Shown here: in pieces, positions 24,399 to 33,651 of the stretch
How the letters are laid out: each line of letters starts with the position of its first letter
Position numbering within the stretch: position 1 is the stretch's first letter
Assembly: GCA_004556965.1 (NCBI GenBank)
Contig: SFFE01000008.1
Location: 1-64,000 of the forward strand
Direction: 5' to 3'
Length of the DNA: 64,000 nt
From: Clostridiales bacterium
Lineage (GTDB): Bacteria; Bacillota; Clostridia; Oscillospirales; Oscillospiraceae
Program-made: the position numbers and the translations under genes
Notes under the pieces: model-generated
The model's database searches: none
The model's input: only the letters and a program-made list of their open reading frames with translations
What the model was told of the DNA's origin: nothing

Positions 24399-26780
24399 TC
24401 AGCGCATAGAAGCGTTGAACGTTTCTTTTAGTGCGGCGAGTACGGCGCTCATGGTCTCGTCCGCGTGCTCATCCGTCAGCGTCTGATCGTCGGCACGCAG
24501 CTCGAGGGAGAACGCGACGCTCTTCATCCCGGCGGGGATGGGCGCGCCGGTGTACACGTCGAACAGCTCACAGCGCTTGAGATGCTGTCCGCCCGCGCCG
24601 AGAATACAGGCTTCCAGCTTAGCCACGGGGATGGCCGCGTCGCAGACGACGGCGATGTCGCGCGTGACGGCCGGAAAACGCGGCAGCGGCACATAGACCG
24701 GCGTGGCGCCTCTGGCGTCGAGAATGGCGTCGAGCTTCAGCTCGGCGGTGTACAGCTCTGCGTCCACGCCGTAATTCGCGGCGACGCTCGGATGGATCTG
24801 ACCGATCACGCCCAGCTCCGTCTCACCGGCAAACACCTTCGCGCAGCGGCCGGGGTGGTAGGACGGATTCGTGCTGTCGGCCTCAAAGGAGACGTCTTCC
24901 ACGCGCAGCCCGCCGAGGATGCTCTCCACCGCGCCCTTGAGCTTGAAGAAGTTCATGTCGCTGCCGTAAGCGCCGAGACAAAGCATCTTCGGCTCGTCGG
25001 CCATTCCGTCTTCCCGCGCAAAATAGACCTTACCCAACTCGTAGAGCTTGACGGACTTGTTGCGGTAGTTATAGTTGCGCGTCAAAATCTCCAGCATGGA
25101 GGGGAGGACGGTCGTGCGCATGATGGAGGTGTCCTCGCCCAAGGGATTCAGGATCTTCATCGAATTGCGCAGCGGGGAACCCGCCGGAAGCGCGATCTTG
25201 TCGTAGTACGAGGGGCTGATGAAAGAGTAGGTGATGATCTCGTTGTAGCCCAGTGTGCGGGCGAGACTGCCGAGCCTGCGCTCGGCGTTCTGGCGGTCGG
25301 TGTAGCCGCCGCTCGTGGTCTGGCCGCGCATGAGCGTGTTCGGGATGTTGTTGTAGCCATAAAAGCGGGCGACCTCCTCCGCAATGTCGGAGTAATGCTC
25401 CACGTCGCCGCGCCAGGAGGGAACGATGATCGTGTCGCCGTCGAGCCCGAAGCCGAGCGCCAGAAGGATGCGGCGCATCTCCGCCTCGCTCACGTCGGTG
25501 CCGAGCAGGCCGTTGACCTTTTCCGGCTCCAGCTTTACGGTGGTCGGCGTGAACGGCTTCGGCATCACGTCGATGACGCCCTGCATCACCTCGCCGCAGC
25601 CGAGCAGCTCCACAAGCTCGCACGCGCGATCCACGGCGGCCATGGTGTTCATGGGGTCAAGCCCCTTTTCAAAGCGGCCGGACGCCTCGGTGCGCATGCC
25701 GAGCGCGGTGGCGGTGCGGCGGACGGACGGGCCGTTGAAGTTTGCGCTCTCAAACACGACCATGGCGGTGTCGCCTTCGATCTCGGAGTTCGCGCCGCCC
25801 ATGACGCCGGCGACGGCGACCGGCTTCTGCTCGTCGCAGATGCACAGCATGCTCGGCGTCAGCTTGCGGGCGTTGCCGTCGAGCGTCTGGATGGTCTCGC
25901 CCTCGCGCGCGTTGCGGATGATGATCTGCTTGCCGTCGATGCAGGAGAAATCGAACGCGTGCATCGGCTGGCCGTATTCCAGCATGACATAGTTTGTGAT
26001 GTCCACGATGTTGTTGATCGGGCGCACGCCGCTGTTGCGCAGACGCTCGCGCATCCACGCCGGGGAGGGCGCGATTTTGACGTTGCGCACCATGCGCGCG
26101 GTGTAGCGCGGGCAAAGCTCCGGCGCGTCGATGCGGATGCTGACGTGGTTGGAGATGTCGTCCTCGCAGCCCTTGACCACGGGCGTGTGCAGCTTGAGCG
26201 GCTGGCTGAACGTGACGGCGGCCTCGCGGGCGAGACCGATGACGGACAGGCAGTCCGGGCGGTTCGGCGTGATTTCAAACTCGATCACATGGTCGTCCGC
26301 ACCGATGACGGCGGCGATATCGTCGCCGGGCTGCACGCCATCCTCCTGCATAATCCACAATCCGTCCTCAATGCCGTACGAATAATCGTGCAGGGTCAGA
26401 CCCAGTTCCTTGAGAGAGCAGATCATGCCGTTGGATTCCTCGCCGCGCAGCACGCCGGCATGGATCTCGACGCCGCCGGGCAGCACGGAGCCATCGAGCG
26501 CGATGGGCACCATGTCGCCGACCTTCTGGTTCTGCGCGCCGGTGACGATCTGGATGGGAGCGTCCCGCCCCACGTCCACCTGACAGACCCACATGTGGTC
26601 GGAATTCGTGTGGCGCACCATTTCAATAATTCTGCCTGCGACAACGTTCTGAATGCCGTCGTGCAGGTTTTCATACGTCTCAACCTTGGAGCCGGAGAGC
26701 GTCATTGCCTCGGAAAATTCCCGATCGCCGGTTGCGGAGCAATCCACAAACTCGTTGAGCCATTTTCTGCTTAAAATCAT
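24399..26780 (-). CDS. pheT: Phenylalanine-tRNA ligase beta subunit
   Basis: PheT forms the alpha2-beta2 enzyme that charges tRNA-Phe and carries the editing site for misactivated tyrosine. The 793 residues show the full domain order: an N-terminal OB-fold tRNA-binding domain (VAGRIIEMVRHTNSDHMWVC), the B3/B4 editing domain, the B5 domain, and the C-terminal ferredoxin-like anticodon-binding domain (PLPRFPAVTRDIAV to the end). It begins 18 nt after pheS with GAAAGGAGAG upstream. It is expressed with pheS under T-box control. Confidence 0.97.
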   Translation of the reverse strand: MILSRKWLNEFVDCSATGDREFSEAMTLSGSKVETYENLHDGIQNVVAGRIIEMVRHTNSDHMWVCQVDVGRDAPIQIVTGAQNQKVGDMVPIALDGSVLPGGVEIHAGVLRGEESNGMICSLKELGLTLHDYSYGIEDGLWIMQEDGVQPGDDIAAVIGADDHVIEFEITPNRPDCLSVIGLAREAAVTFSQPLKLHTPVVKGCEDDISNHVSIRIDAPELCPRYTARMVRNVKIAPSPAWMRERLRNSGVRPINNIVDITNYVMLEYGQPMHAFDFSCIDGKQIIIRNAREGETIQTLDGNARKLTPSMLCICDEQKPVAVAGVMGGANSEIEGDTAMVVFESANFNGPSVRRTATALGMRTEASGRFEKGLDPMNTMAAVDRACELVELLGCGEVMQGVIDVMPKPFTPTTVKLEPEKVNGLLGTDVSEAEMRRILLALGFGLDGDTIIVPSWRGDVEHYSDIAEEVARFYGYNNIPNTLMRGQTTSGGYTDRQNAERRLGSLARTLGYNEIITYSFISPSYYDKIALPAGSPLRNSMKILNPLGEDTSIMRTTVLPSMLEILTRNYNYRNKSVKLYELGKVYFAREDGMADEPKMLCLGAYGSDMNFFKLKGAVESILGGLRVEDVSFEADSTNPSYHPGRCAKVFAGETELGVIGQIHPSVAANYGVDAELYTAELKLDAILDARGATPVYVPLPRFPAVTRDIAVVCDAAIPVAKLEACILGAGGQHLKRCELFDVYTGAPIPAGMKSVAFSLELRADDQTLTDEHADETMSAVLAALKETFNASMR

Positions 26781-26798
26781 GTCGTTCTCTCTCCTTTC

Positions 26799-27824
26799 TC
26801 AGAACTGCTGCAGGAAGCGCACGTCGTTTTCGAAGATCAGGCGCAGGTCACTGATCTTGAACCGGCGCATGGCCAGACGCTCCAGCCCCATGCCGAATGC
26901 CCAGCCGGAGTACACGTTCGTGTCGATGCCGCAGCCCTCAAGCACCTTGGGGTGCACCATGCCGGCGCCGAGGATCTCGATCCAGCCCTCGCCCTTGCAG
27001 GTGGGGCAGCCCTTGCCGCCGCACTTGTGGCACTGCACGTCCATCTCGCACGACGGCTCGGTGAACGGGAAGTGGTGCGGGCGGAAGCGGGTGACGGTGT
27101 CCTCGCCGTAGAGCTTTTTCACCACGGTGTTGAGCGTGCCCTTCAGGTCCGCCATCGTGACGCCCTTGTCGATGACCATGCCCTCAATCTGGTGGAACAT
27201 GGGCGAGTGCGTGGCGTCCACCTCGTCCTTGCGGTAGACGCGGCCGGGCGCGACCATGCGGATCGGGAGCGGTTTCGTCTCCATTGCGCGCACCTGAATC
27301 GGCGAGGTCTGCGTGCGCAGCAGGATGCTGCTGTCCTCGGTGAGATAGAACGTATCCGACCATTCGCGGGCGGGGTGCCCCTCGTCGGTGTTCAGCTTGG
27401 TGAAGTTATAATCGGCCTTTTCGATTTCGGGGCCTTCAAGAATCTCAAAGCCCATGCCGATGAAAATTTCCTTGATCTCGTCCAGCACCACGTACATCGG
27501 GTGCTTGTGACCGATCTCATTGTGCTCGCCGGGCATCGTCACGTCGAGCGTCTCGGCCTTGAGCCGGCGCTCCATCATGAGATCGCTCAGCGCCTTGCGG
27601 CGGGTGTCGATGGCCTCCTCCAGCTCGGCACGCACCTGATTGGCGAGCTGCCCCATCGCGGGGCGCTCCTCGGCGGAGAGCTTGCCCATCTGCTTGAGGA
27701 TCTTGGTCAGCTCACCCTTTTTCCCGAGGTATTTGACCCGGAGACTTTCGAGCGCTTCCGCGTCCTGCGCCTGCAAAATGGCGTTGACGGAGACCTCCCG
27801 AAGCTCCTGCAGCATTTTTTTCAT
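26799..27824 (-). CDS. pheS: Phenylalanine-tRNA ligase alpha subunit
   Basis: PheS holds the catalytic class II core. The N-terminal coiled coil is followed by motif 1 (GFEILEGPEIEKADYNF), motif 2 (RMVAPGRVYRKDEVDATH) and motif 3 (AFGMGLERLAM). A CHKCGGKGCPTCKGEGW insertion, common in Firmicutes, can bind zinc. At 341 residues the length is normal. An AAGGAG site precedes the ATG, and a T-box leader lies upstream. Confidence 0.97.
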   Translation of the reverse strand: MKKMLQELREVSVNAILQAQDAEALESLRVKYLGKKGELTKILKQMGKLSAEERPAMGQLANQVRAELEEAIDTRRKALSDLMMERRLKAETLDVTMPGEHNEIGHKHPMYVVLDEIKEIFIGMGFEILEGPEIEKADYNFTKLNTDEGHPAREWSDTFYLTEDSSILLRTQTSPIQVRAMETKPLPIRMVAPGRVYRKDEVDATHSPMFHQIEGMVIDKGVTMADLKGTLNTVVKKLYGEDTVTRFRPHHFPFTEPSCEMDVQCHKCGGKGCPTCKGEGWIEILGAGMVHPKVLEGCGIDTNVYSGWAFGMGLERLAMRRFKISDLRLIFENDVRFLQQF

Positions 27825-27866
27825 GCGAACAACTCCTTCGTTGATGAATTATAATGTCAGGACCGC

Positions 27867-28085
27867 AAAAAAAAATCCTCTCATCCCGAACACAGGGACG
27901 AAAGGCATTCTTCCGCGGTACCACCCGAATTCGGCGCCAGGCGCCGCACTCTTTCTGCTGTAACGGGCAGACCCGCCGGGGATTGGCCGGCGCTCACGGG
28001 CGAACGAAGCACGTTTCTCGCAGGGCGCTTTCAGCCGGTGACGCCCCTCTCTGCTGCGGAACCTTGGTGCTATTTTCCCGATCAA
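27867..28085 (-). promoter_or_regulatory. T-box riboswitch of pheST
   Basis: The minus strand carries the T-box sequence GGGTGGTACCGCGGAA (27911-27926), which pairs with the free CCA end of uncharged tRNA. A terminator follows: CCTTTCGTCCC with GGGATGAGAGG, then nine T (27867-27905). Upstream lie Stem I-like elements including an AGAGAGGGG motif, and TTC triplets near 28008-28012 that suit a Phe specifier. I did not fold Stem I, so the exact specifier is inferred. Uncharged tRNA-Phe would favour the antiterminator and switch on pheST. Confidence 0.92.
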
Positions 28086-28112
28086 CGCAATACAATTGTT
28101 AACAACGCTATA

Positions 28113-28141
28113 CTTATATCACATTTCTTCGGCGAAATCAA
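28113..28141 (-). promoter_or_regulatory. Promoter of pheST
   Basis: Minus-strand TTGATT (28136-28141), 17-bp spacer, TATAAG (28113-28118), just upstream of the T-box leader. Confidence 0.6.
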
Positions 28142-28160
28142 TGAAAAAGGTGAATAAAAT

Positions 28161-28189
28161 TTGACGCATGGCGACAGAAAAGTTATAAT
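28161..28189 (+). promoter_or_regulatory. Promoter of the nnrD-alr operon
   Basis: TTGACG, 17-bp spacer, TATAAT: near-consensus sigma-A promoter 40 nt before the first start codon. It faces away from the pheST promoter. Confidence 0.8.
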
Positions 28190-28228
28190 GGTTCATCAAC
28201 GACATTTGTGTTTTCGGGGGCGAGCGCC

Positions 28229-29077
28229 ATGAACGGCAGCGGACAAGGGGAGTTTTTTCTCCCGAAGCGCCGGCTCGACACGCACAAGGGCGACTATGGC
28301 CGCCTGCTCATCATCGGCGGCAGCGTGGGCTATACCGGCGCGCCGACGCTCTGCGCCAGAGCCGCCGTGCGCAGCGGAGCGGGGCTGGTGTATCTGGGTG
28401 TTCCGGCGGATATCTACGCCATCACGGCGGTGAAAAACGACGAGGCGATGCCGTTTCCGCTCGCATGTGAGGACGGGAAGCTCTCCGCCGCAGCGGTGGA
28501 CGCGATCCTGGAGCGGCTGGCGGCATGCGATGTGTGCGTGATCGGCCCCGGTCTCGGCCGGAGCGACGCGCTGACGGCGCTCGTCCGGCGTGTGGTGCGG
28601 GAGTCCGGAATTCCCATCGTCGCGGATGCGGACGCGCTGTTTGCGCTCGCGCAGGACACAGCGGTGCTGGATTGTGCGCGTGCGCCGGTGATTCTGACGC
28701 CGCACGAGGGCGAGTTCCGGCGGCTGTACGGGGAGAGCGGCGGCGACCGTGCAGCGGAAGCGTCCCGGTTTGCTGTGGAGCACGGCTGTACGGTTGTGCG
28801 CAAAGGGCCGGAGACGGTCTGCGCCTTTCCAGACGGGGAGACGGTGTGTCTGCGCGTGGGCAACCCCGGCATGGCGAAAGGCGGCAGCGGCGACGTGCTC
28901 GCCGGGATTCTCGGCGCTTTCGTGTGCCAGCTTCCCATGAAGCGCGCGGTGCAGACGGCGGTGTGGGTACACGGCGCGGCGGGCGACCGCTGCGCAGCGA
29001 AGTTTGGCGAATACGCAATGACGCCGGCAGACCTGATCGAGGCGCTGCCGGAGGTCACAAAACCATTGATTCGATAG
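28229..29077 (+). CDS. nnrD: ADP-dependent NAD(P)H-hydrate dehydratase
   Basis: NnrD repairs damaged (hydrated) NADH and NADPH using ADP. This 282-residue ribokinase-like protein has the family motifs HKGDYGRLLIIGGS near the N-terminus, GPGLGRS, TPHEGEF and the catalytic GNPGMAKGGSGDVLAGI. It lacks the N-terminal epimerase domain (NnrE) found in fused versions. The ATG was preferred over an in-frame GTG 21 nt upstream because CGGGGGCGAG lies just before it. First gene of an operon with a lipoprotein gene and alr. Confidence 0.92.
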   Translation: MNGSGQGEFFLPKRRLDTHKGDYGRLLIIGGSVGYTGAPTLCARAAVRSGAGLVYLGVPADIYAITAVKNDEAMPFPLACEDGKLSAAAVDAILERLAACDVCVIGPGLGRSDALTALVRRVVRESGIPIVADADALFALAQDTAVLDCARAPVILTPHEGEFRRLYGESGGDRAAEASRFAVEHGCTVVRKGPETVCAFPDGETVCLRVGNPGMAKGGSGDVLAGILGAFVCQLPMKRAVQTAVWVHGAAGDRCAAKFGEYAMTPADLIEALPEVTKPLIR

Positions 29078-29085
29078 GAGGCAGT

Positions 29086-29706
29086 ATGCGGCGAGGATGG
29101 ATTGCCGCACTGACGATAAGCGCTCTGCTGCTGGCCGGCTGCGGCTCCAGCGGGGCGGAGGAACAATTTGACTGTTTCCGGCAATCGCTGGAGACTTCCG
29201 GCAGCGTCACTGTTACGGCGGAGGTCACGGCGGTGTCGGACGAGGATGTACTGAGCTATACGCTCTCCTGCGCAGAGGTCGAGGACGGGTACGACATTGC
29301 CGTGACCGGGCCGGAACTGCTCTCCGGCGTGCGGGCGCACCTGCGGCAGAACGACGCCACGCTGGAGTTCGACAACATCGTGATCCCCATGGGTTCGCTG
29401 AACGACAACGGCCTGTCTCCGCTGACGGCGCTGCCATGCATTCTGGAAGCGGCGCGCAGCGGCTATGCGGATCTGGTCTGGACGGAGGGCGGCCGGCTCA
29501 CGGCGCAGCTTGTGCTGGACGATACCACCACGGTGCGTCTGCATCTGAACGATGCGCTCACGCCCGTGTCCGCGGAGGTCGCGGTGGAGGATGCAACGGT
29601 CATACAATGCAGCATCATAACCTGGCAACAGAACGAAAGAGGGACTCAATATGAATCGGACGATCCGAACCTGGGTGGAGATCAGTCTCAACAATCTGGA
29701 ACATAA
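29086..29706 (+). CDS. Predicted lipoprotein
   Basis: The N-terminus is a textbook lipoprotein signal: MRRGWIAAL, a hydrophobic stretch, then LLAGC with the Cys to be lipid-modified at residue 17. The mature part (about 190 residues) is beta-rich and acidic, with no family I can name. It resembles LolA/LppX-like sensors only in general character. It starts 8 nt after nnrD with GGAGG upstream. Its 3' end overlaps the alr start by 56 nt, an unusually long overlap. Confidence 0.75.
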   Translation: MRRGWIAALTISALLLAGCGSSGAEEQFDCFRQSLETSGSVTVTAEVTAVSDEDVLSYTLSCAEVEDGYDIAVTGPELLSGVRAHLRQNDATLEFDNIVIPMGSLNDNGLSPLTALPCILEAARSGYADLVWTEGGRLTAQLVLDDTTTVRLHLNDALTPVSAEVAVEDATVIQCSIITWQQNERGTQYESDDPNLGGDQSQQSGT

Positions 29707-30766
29707 CTATCATGAAATTTGCAGCCGTCTGCCGGAGGGCTGCCAGATGCTCGGCATCTGCAAGGCCAACAGCTATGGCCACGGCGCGGTGCGCGTGGCG
29801 CAGCGGCTGCAGCAGGCGGGGTGCCACTGGGTGGCCGTCAACTGCTACGACGAGGCGGAGGAGCTGCGCGCCGCCGGCGTCGGCATGGAGATCCTGATCC
29901 TTGGCCCGCAGCCCGCGAACATCGCGGTGGACGTGGCGAATCTGGACGCGACGCAGACGATCGGGTCGCTCGCTTACGCGAAGGAGCTGAACCGGTATCT
30001 GGAGGGAACCGGCCTGCGTCTGAAGGCGCACATGAAGCTGGAGACCGGCATGGGCCGCACGGGCTTTGACGCATCGAGCGGCGCGCACATGAACGAGATG
30101 CTGGAAACGCTTGCGCTGCCGAATCTGGACATCACCGGCGTGTTCACGCACTTCGCCGTGTCCGACGAGGCGGGCAATCCGTATAACGACCTGCAGTTTG
30201 CGCGCTTTACGGCGGCGATTGCGGAGATGGAGGCACGCAGCGGCCGGAAATTCAAAATCCGCCATTGCGCGAACAGCGGCGCTGTGATAAACTATCCTCA
30301 GACGTATCTGGACATGGTGCGTCCTGGCCTGCTGCTGTATGGGCTGTTTCCCGGAGAGGAGACGGCCGGGCTCGACCTGCGCCCGGCGATGGAGCTGCGC
30401 AGCCGCGTGTGCGACATCACGCAGCACCGCGCGGGGGACACCATCAGCTATGGCCGGATGTTTACCTGCGACCGGGATATGCGCCTGGCCGTGCTGCCGG
30501 TCGGCTATGCCGACGGGCTGCTGCGGTCGCTCTCCGGCAAGGCGGACGTGCTCATCCGCGGGCACCGTGTCCGTCAGGTCGGCCGCATCTGCATGGATAT
30601 GTGTATGGTTGACGTGACGGATTATCCCGAAATCCGACCGGGCGACGTGGCGACGGTGTTTGGCCGCGCGCTTTCCGCGTCCGAGCAGGCGCGCAAGGCG
30701 GACACGATTCCGTATGAGCTGCTGTGCGCCGTGTCGCAGCGCGTGCCGCGTGTTTACGTGGATTGA
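29651..30766 (+). CDS. alr: Alanine racemase
   Basis: Alr makes D-alanine for peptidoglycan. The PLP-binding lysine is K38 in GICKANSYGHG, and the catalytic tyrosine is in GDTISYGRMFT (about residue 265). At 371 residues with the normal N-terminal TIM barrel and C-terminal beta domain, it is complete. The start codon lies inside the lipoprotein gene with GAGGGA upstream. Gene order alr then mazF is common in Firmicutes. Confidence 0.96.
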   Translation: MNRTIRTWVEISLNNLEHNYHEICSRLPEGCQMLGICKANSYGHGAVRVAQRLQQAGCHWVAVNCYDEAEELRAAGVGMEILILGPQPANIAVDVANLDATQTIGSLAYAKELNRYLEGTGLRLKAHMKLETGMGRTGFDASSGAHMNEMLETLALPNLDITGVFTHFAVSDEAGNPYNDLQFARFTAAIAEMEARSGRKFKIRHCANSGAVINYPQTYLDMVRPGLLLYGLFPGEETAGLDLRPAMELRSRVCDITQHRAGDTISYGRMFTCDRDMRLAVLPVGYADGLLRSLSGKADVLIRGHRVRQVGRICMDMCMVDVTDYPEIRPGDVATVFGRALSASEQARKADTIPYELLCAVSQRVPRVYVD

Positions 30767-30862
30767 TCCTGTGTGCATGTATAATTTTCGCTTCAATGTG
30801 TGAGAATAGAATTGCCCTACATAACATGTATGGGGGACTATCCATCATTGGAGATGAACTTC

Positions 30863-31213
30863 ATGAACACCGTAAGACGCGGAGACATTTACTTTGCAGA
30901 TTTAAGCCCGGTCGTCGGCAGTGAGCAGGGGGGCATGCGCCCCGTGCTCATCATCCAGAACGACACCGGAAACCGGCACAGCCCGACTGTGATCGCAGCG
31001 GCGATTACTTCCCAGACCGGGAAGGCGCGCCTGCCGACCCACATTTCCCTTTCCGCAAAGAGCTGCGGTCTGTCGAGAGACAGTGTCATCCTGCTCGAGC
31101 AGGTGCGCACAATCGACAAGTCGCGCCTGCGCGAGCGCATGGGAAGGCTGGACGAACCGATGATGAGCCAGGTGGACGGCGCGATTGCCGTCAGCTTCGG
31201 TTTGACCCAGTAA
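30863..31213 (+). CDS. mazF: MazF/PemK-type endoribonuclease toxin
   Basis: MazF toxins cut mRNA at short sequence motifs. The 116-residue protein matches the EndoA/NdoA subgroup: RRGDIYFADLSPVVGSEQGG, RPVLIIQND, and VILLEQVRTIDKSRL. The ATG has GGAGA 8 nt upstream; a longer in-frame start is less likely. No antitoxin gene is visible between it and alr, unlike Bacillus alr-ndoAI-ndoA. It is perhaps controlled by a distant partner. Confidence 0.93.
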   Translation: MNTVRRGDIYFADLSPVVGSEQGGMRPVLIIQNDTGNRHSPTVIAAAITSQTGKARLPTHISLSAKSCGLSRDSVILLEQVRTIDKSRLRERMGRLDEPMMSQVDGAIAVSFGLTQ

Positions 31214-31244
31214 CTGCTGTGCCTCCCGGAACAGGAGGAGCAAC

Positions 31245-31724
31245 ATGAAGAAAAAAACAACCGTCATTGTACTGCTTGCCGTCGTCATTGCCATGCTTGC
31301 GGGCGTGGCGGTCTATGCCGCGGCGAATTACGGCACGACGTCTGACCCGCTGGTCGCCATGAGCTATCTCCGCGACGTGGTGCAGCCGACGATGATGGAT
31401 CAGTACGAGGGCGCGCTGAATCGCGCGGTGGATGCGGCGGAGACGGAATTTTCCGAATCGCTTTCGTCCGCGGTCGGCGCCTATCAGACTGTGATGCTCG
31501 CCGCAGGACAGACGCTGCACGGCGAATCCGGGACGGAGATTCTGCTGCGCTCCGGCTCGGCCAACGCGAGCAGCGTGCTGGTGGACTCCACCGGCGGCAG
31601 CACCCTCGCCACCGGCGGCAGCCTGACGGCGAACCATCTGTATCTGGTTCAGGCGGCCGGCCCGGCGGTTCGCGCCGATGTCGGCGCGGCGCTCATGGTG
31701 CGCGGCAGCTATTCGATCGGTTGA
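31245..31724 (+). CDS. Membrane-anchored hypothetical protein
   Basis: 159 residues: a positively charged start (MKKK), one hydrophobic segment (residues 6-27) acting as signal or anchor, then an extracellular domain with a helical part. A Gly/Ser/Thr-rich C-terminal half follows (STGGSTLATGGSLTANHLYLV, then VRADVGAALMVRGSYSIG). The LTANHLYLV...VRGSY pattern looks like a conserved domain in Oscillospiraceae, function unknown. AGGAGGAGC precedes the ATG; a strong terminator follows. Confidence 0.7.
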   Translation: MKKKTTVIVLLAVVIAMLAGVAVYAAANYGTTSDPLVAMSYLRDVVQPTMMDQYEGALNRAVDAAETEFSESLSSAVGAYQTVMLAAGQTLHGESGTEILLRSGSANASSVLVDSTGGSTLATGGSLTANHLYLVQAAGPAVRADVGAALMVRGSYSIG

Positions 31725-31737
31725 ACGGAATAACGCA

Positions 31738-31770
31738 TCACTCCCGCTCATAGACTGGAGCGGGAGTGAT
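31738..31770 (+). terminator. Strong intrinsic terminator
   Basis: TCACTCCCGCTC and GAGCGGGAGTGA form a 12-bp stem followed by TTTTTAT. Its 3' arm also contributes the GGAGTG just before the next ORF. Confidence 0.85.
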
Positions 31771-31774
31771 TTTT

Positions 31775-32275
31775 ATGGGTGCAAGCTATCCAATTTTGTA
31801 TGAGAACAAGCCCATCGGCACGCTGGAAACAGAGCAGGAGGGGCTGATGACCGTGTTCACCGCGGAGTGCGCGGCCGTGTGCGGCGAAATGCTGCGTCTG
31901 GCGGTCTACGGCGAGACGGACAAAGCGTATCTGGGTGTGATGCTGCCCGGCGAGGACGGGAAGCTGCATTTGTGCAAACGGCTGACCCGGCTGGAGCGGC
32001 AGCGTCTGCCGGATCCGATCCTGTTTGCGGCGGATATTTCCTGGGAAATCCCCGAAACGCCGCCCGTTTTGAAAATGGAGCAGGCGCGCGTGCAGCCGGA
32101 GCCGGACGGCGCGCTGGATGTACTCTGGTTTTCTGCGCCGGACGGCACGCTCTCCACGTTCGACGGACACCGCAGCCTGATCGCCATCCCGGCGGACGCG
32201 CCGCAGCTTCCCCGGGGCGCGGACGGGCTGCGGCGCGAGATCAACGGGCGGCAATACCTTGTTTTTCCGAGATGA
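31775..32275 (+). CDS. Hypothetical protein
   Basis: 166 residues, soluble, with alternating beta-like stretches (YPILYENKPIGTLETEQEG, LRLAVYGETDKAYLGVMLPG) and a C-terminal LIAIPADAP...INGRQYLVFPR. No family recognised and no signal peptide. The ribosome site GGAGTG is part of the upstream terminator hairpin, so translation may be reduced unless transcription starts within it. Confidence 0.6.
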   Translation: MGASYPILYENKPIGTLETEQEGLMTVFTAECAAVCGEMLRLAVYGETDKAYLGVMLPGEDGKLHLCKRLTRLERQRLPDPILFAADISWEIPETPPVLKMEQARVQPEPDGALDVLWFSAPDGTLSTFDGHRSLIAIPADAPQLPRGADGLRREINGRQYLVFPR

Positions 32276-32276
32276 A

Positions 32277-32305
32277 TTGAAATCGAGGAGCGCATGTGGT
32301 ATACT
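32277..32305 (+). promoter_or_regulatory. Promoter of pdp
   Basis: TTGAAA, 17-bp spacer, TATACT, ending 32 nt before the start codon. Confidence 0.65.
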
Positions 32306-32337
32306 CGACTTATTCCAACAAAGGAGATGCGCTTGTT

Positions 32338-33642
32338 ATGAGAATGAGCGATTTGATCGTCAAAAAGCGGGACGGCGGCACGCTGACCACCGAGGAGATC
32401 CACTTTATGATAGAGGGTTTCACGAATGGGAGCATTCCGGATTATCAGATGTCCGCCATGACGATGGCCATTTATTTTCGCGGCATGGATCGCCGGGAAA
32501 CGCTGGACCTGACCATGGCAATGATGCATAGCGGCGAGACACTCGACCTTTCCGGCATCTCCGGCGTGAAGGCAGACAAGCACTCCACCGGCGGCGTGGG
32601 CGACAAAACGTCGCTGGTGCTGGTGCCGATGGTGGCGAGCCTGGGCGTCAAAATGGCGAAAATGTCCGGCCGGGGGCTGGGCCATACGGGCGGCACGCTG
32701 GACAAGCTCGAAAGCTTTCCGGGCTTCAACATTCGCATCCCGATGGAGGAATTCCTCCACAATGTCGAGACCGTGGGCATGGTCATCGCCGGACAGACGG
32801 CAGACCTCGACCCGGCGGACAAAAAGCTCTATGCGCTGCGCGACGTGACCGGCACGGTACCGAGCATCCCGCTGATCGTCAGCAGCATCATGTCCAAGAA
32901 GCTGGCGGCGGGCGCGGATGTCATCGTGCTCGACGTCAAGTGCGGCAGCGGCTCGTTCATGAAAACGGAGGCGGATGCGAAGGAGCTTGCAACGGAGATG
33001 GTCGAAATCGGCAAGCTGGCCGGGAAGAAGACGGTCGCCGTCATTACGGATATGGACGAACCGCTCGGCAACGCGGTCGGCAACGCTTTGGAGGTCAAGG
33101 AGGCCATTGCCGCGCTCCGGGGCGAGCATCCGGGCGAGCTGGTGGAGCTGTGCCTGACGCTCGGCGCCTGTATTCTCACGGCGGCGGGGCTCGCACCGGA
33201 CGACGCTGCTGCCCGCGCCATGCTGGAGGGGACAATCGCGGATGGCTCGGCGCTGAAAAAGCTCGCTGAATTCGTCGCGGCGCAGGACGGAGACCCGCAG
33301 TCGGTGTACGACACGTCGCTGCTGCCGGCGGCACCCGTGCAGATGGAAGTGCCTGCTCCGGCGGCCGGCTACGTCAGCCACATCGCGGCGAGCGACGTCG
33401 GCATGGTGTCGATGCACCTTGGCGGCGGCCGCGCTACGAAGGACAGCGAAATCGACCTTTCCGTCGGTGTTGTGCTGCACAAGAAGGTCGGCGACAGTGT
33501 CGCGGCTGGGGAGTCCCTTGCGACGATCCATGCGGCGGACGAGGTGAGCGCCTGCGCGGCGGTGCAGGAGCTGGCCGCGTGCTACACGATCACGCCGGAG
33601 CAGCCGGAGCACAAGCCGTTCATCAAGGCCATTATCCGATAA
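32338..33642 (+). CDS. pdp: Pyrimidine-nucleoside phosphorylase
   Basis: This enzyme splits uridine and thymidine with phosphate, salvaging the base and a sugar phosphate. The 434 residues carry the thymidine phosphorylase signature (GRGLGHTGGTLDKLES), the phosphate-binding KHSTGGVGDKTSL and the C-terminal PYNP domain (ATKDSEIDLSVGVVLHKKVGDSV). K and R residues needed for the base site are kept. AAAGGAGAT supports the ATG chosen. A single gene with its own promoter and terminator. Confidence 0.94.
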   Translation: MRMSDLIVKKRDGGTLTTEEIHFMIEGFTNGSIPDYQMSAMTMAIYFRGMDRRETLDLTMAMMHSGETLDLSGISGVKADKHSTGGVGDKTSLVLVPMVASLGVKMAKMSGRGLGHTGGTLDKLESFPGFNIRIPMEEFLHNVETVGMVIAGQTADLDPADKKLYALRDVTGTVPSIPLIVSSIMSKKLAAGADVIVLDVKCGSGSFMKTEADAKELATEMVEIGKLAGKKTVAVITDMDEPLGNAVGNALEVKEAIAALRGEHPGELVELCLTLGACILTAAGLAPDDAAARAMLEGTIADGSALKKLAEFVAAQDGDPQSVYDTSLLPAAPVQMEVPAPAAGYVSHIAASDVGMVSMHLGGGRATKDSEIDLSVGVVLHKKVGDSVAAGESLATIHAADEVSACAAVQELAACYTITPEQPEHKPFIKAIIR

Positions 33643-33651
33643 TGAAATTTC

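Noticed and set aside
24465..26774. Very long open frame (about 770 codons) antisense to pheT
   Set aside because: It mirrors a real, highly conserved gene in GC-rich DNA, where stops are rare on the opposite strand; no ribosome site and no protein family.
30764..30785. Promoter for mazF (TTGATC and TATAAT)
   Set aside because: The TATAAT is good, but spacing to TTGATC is only about 10 bp and no other -35 fits; left unannotated.
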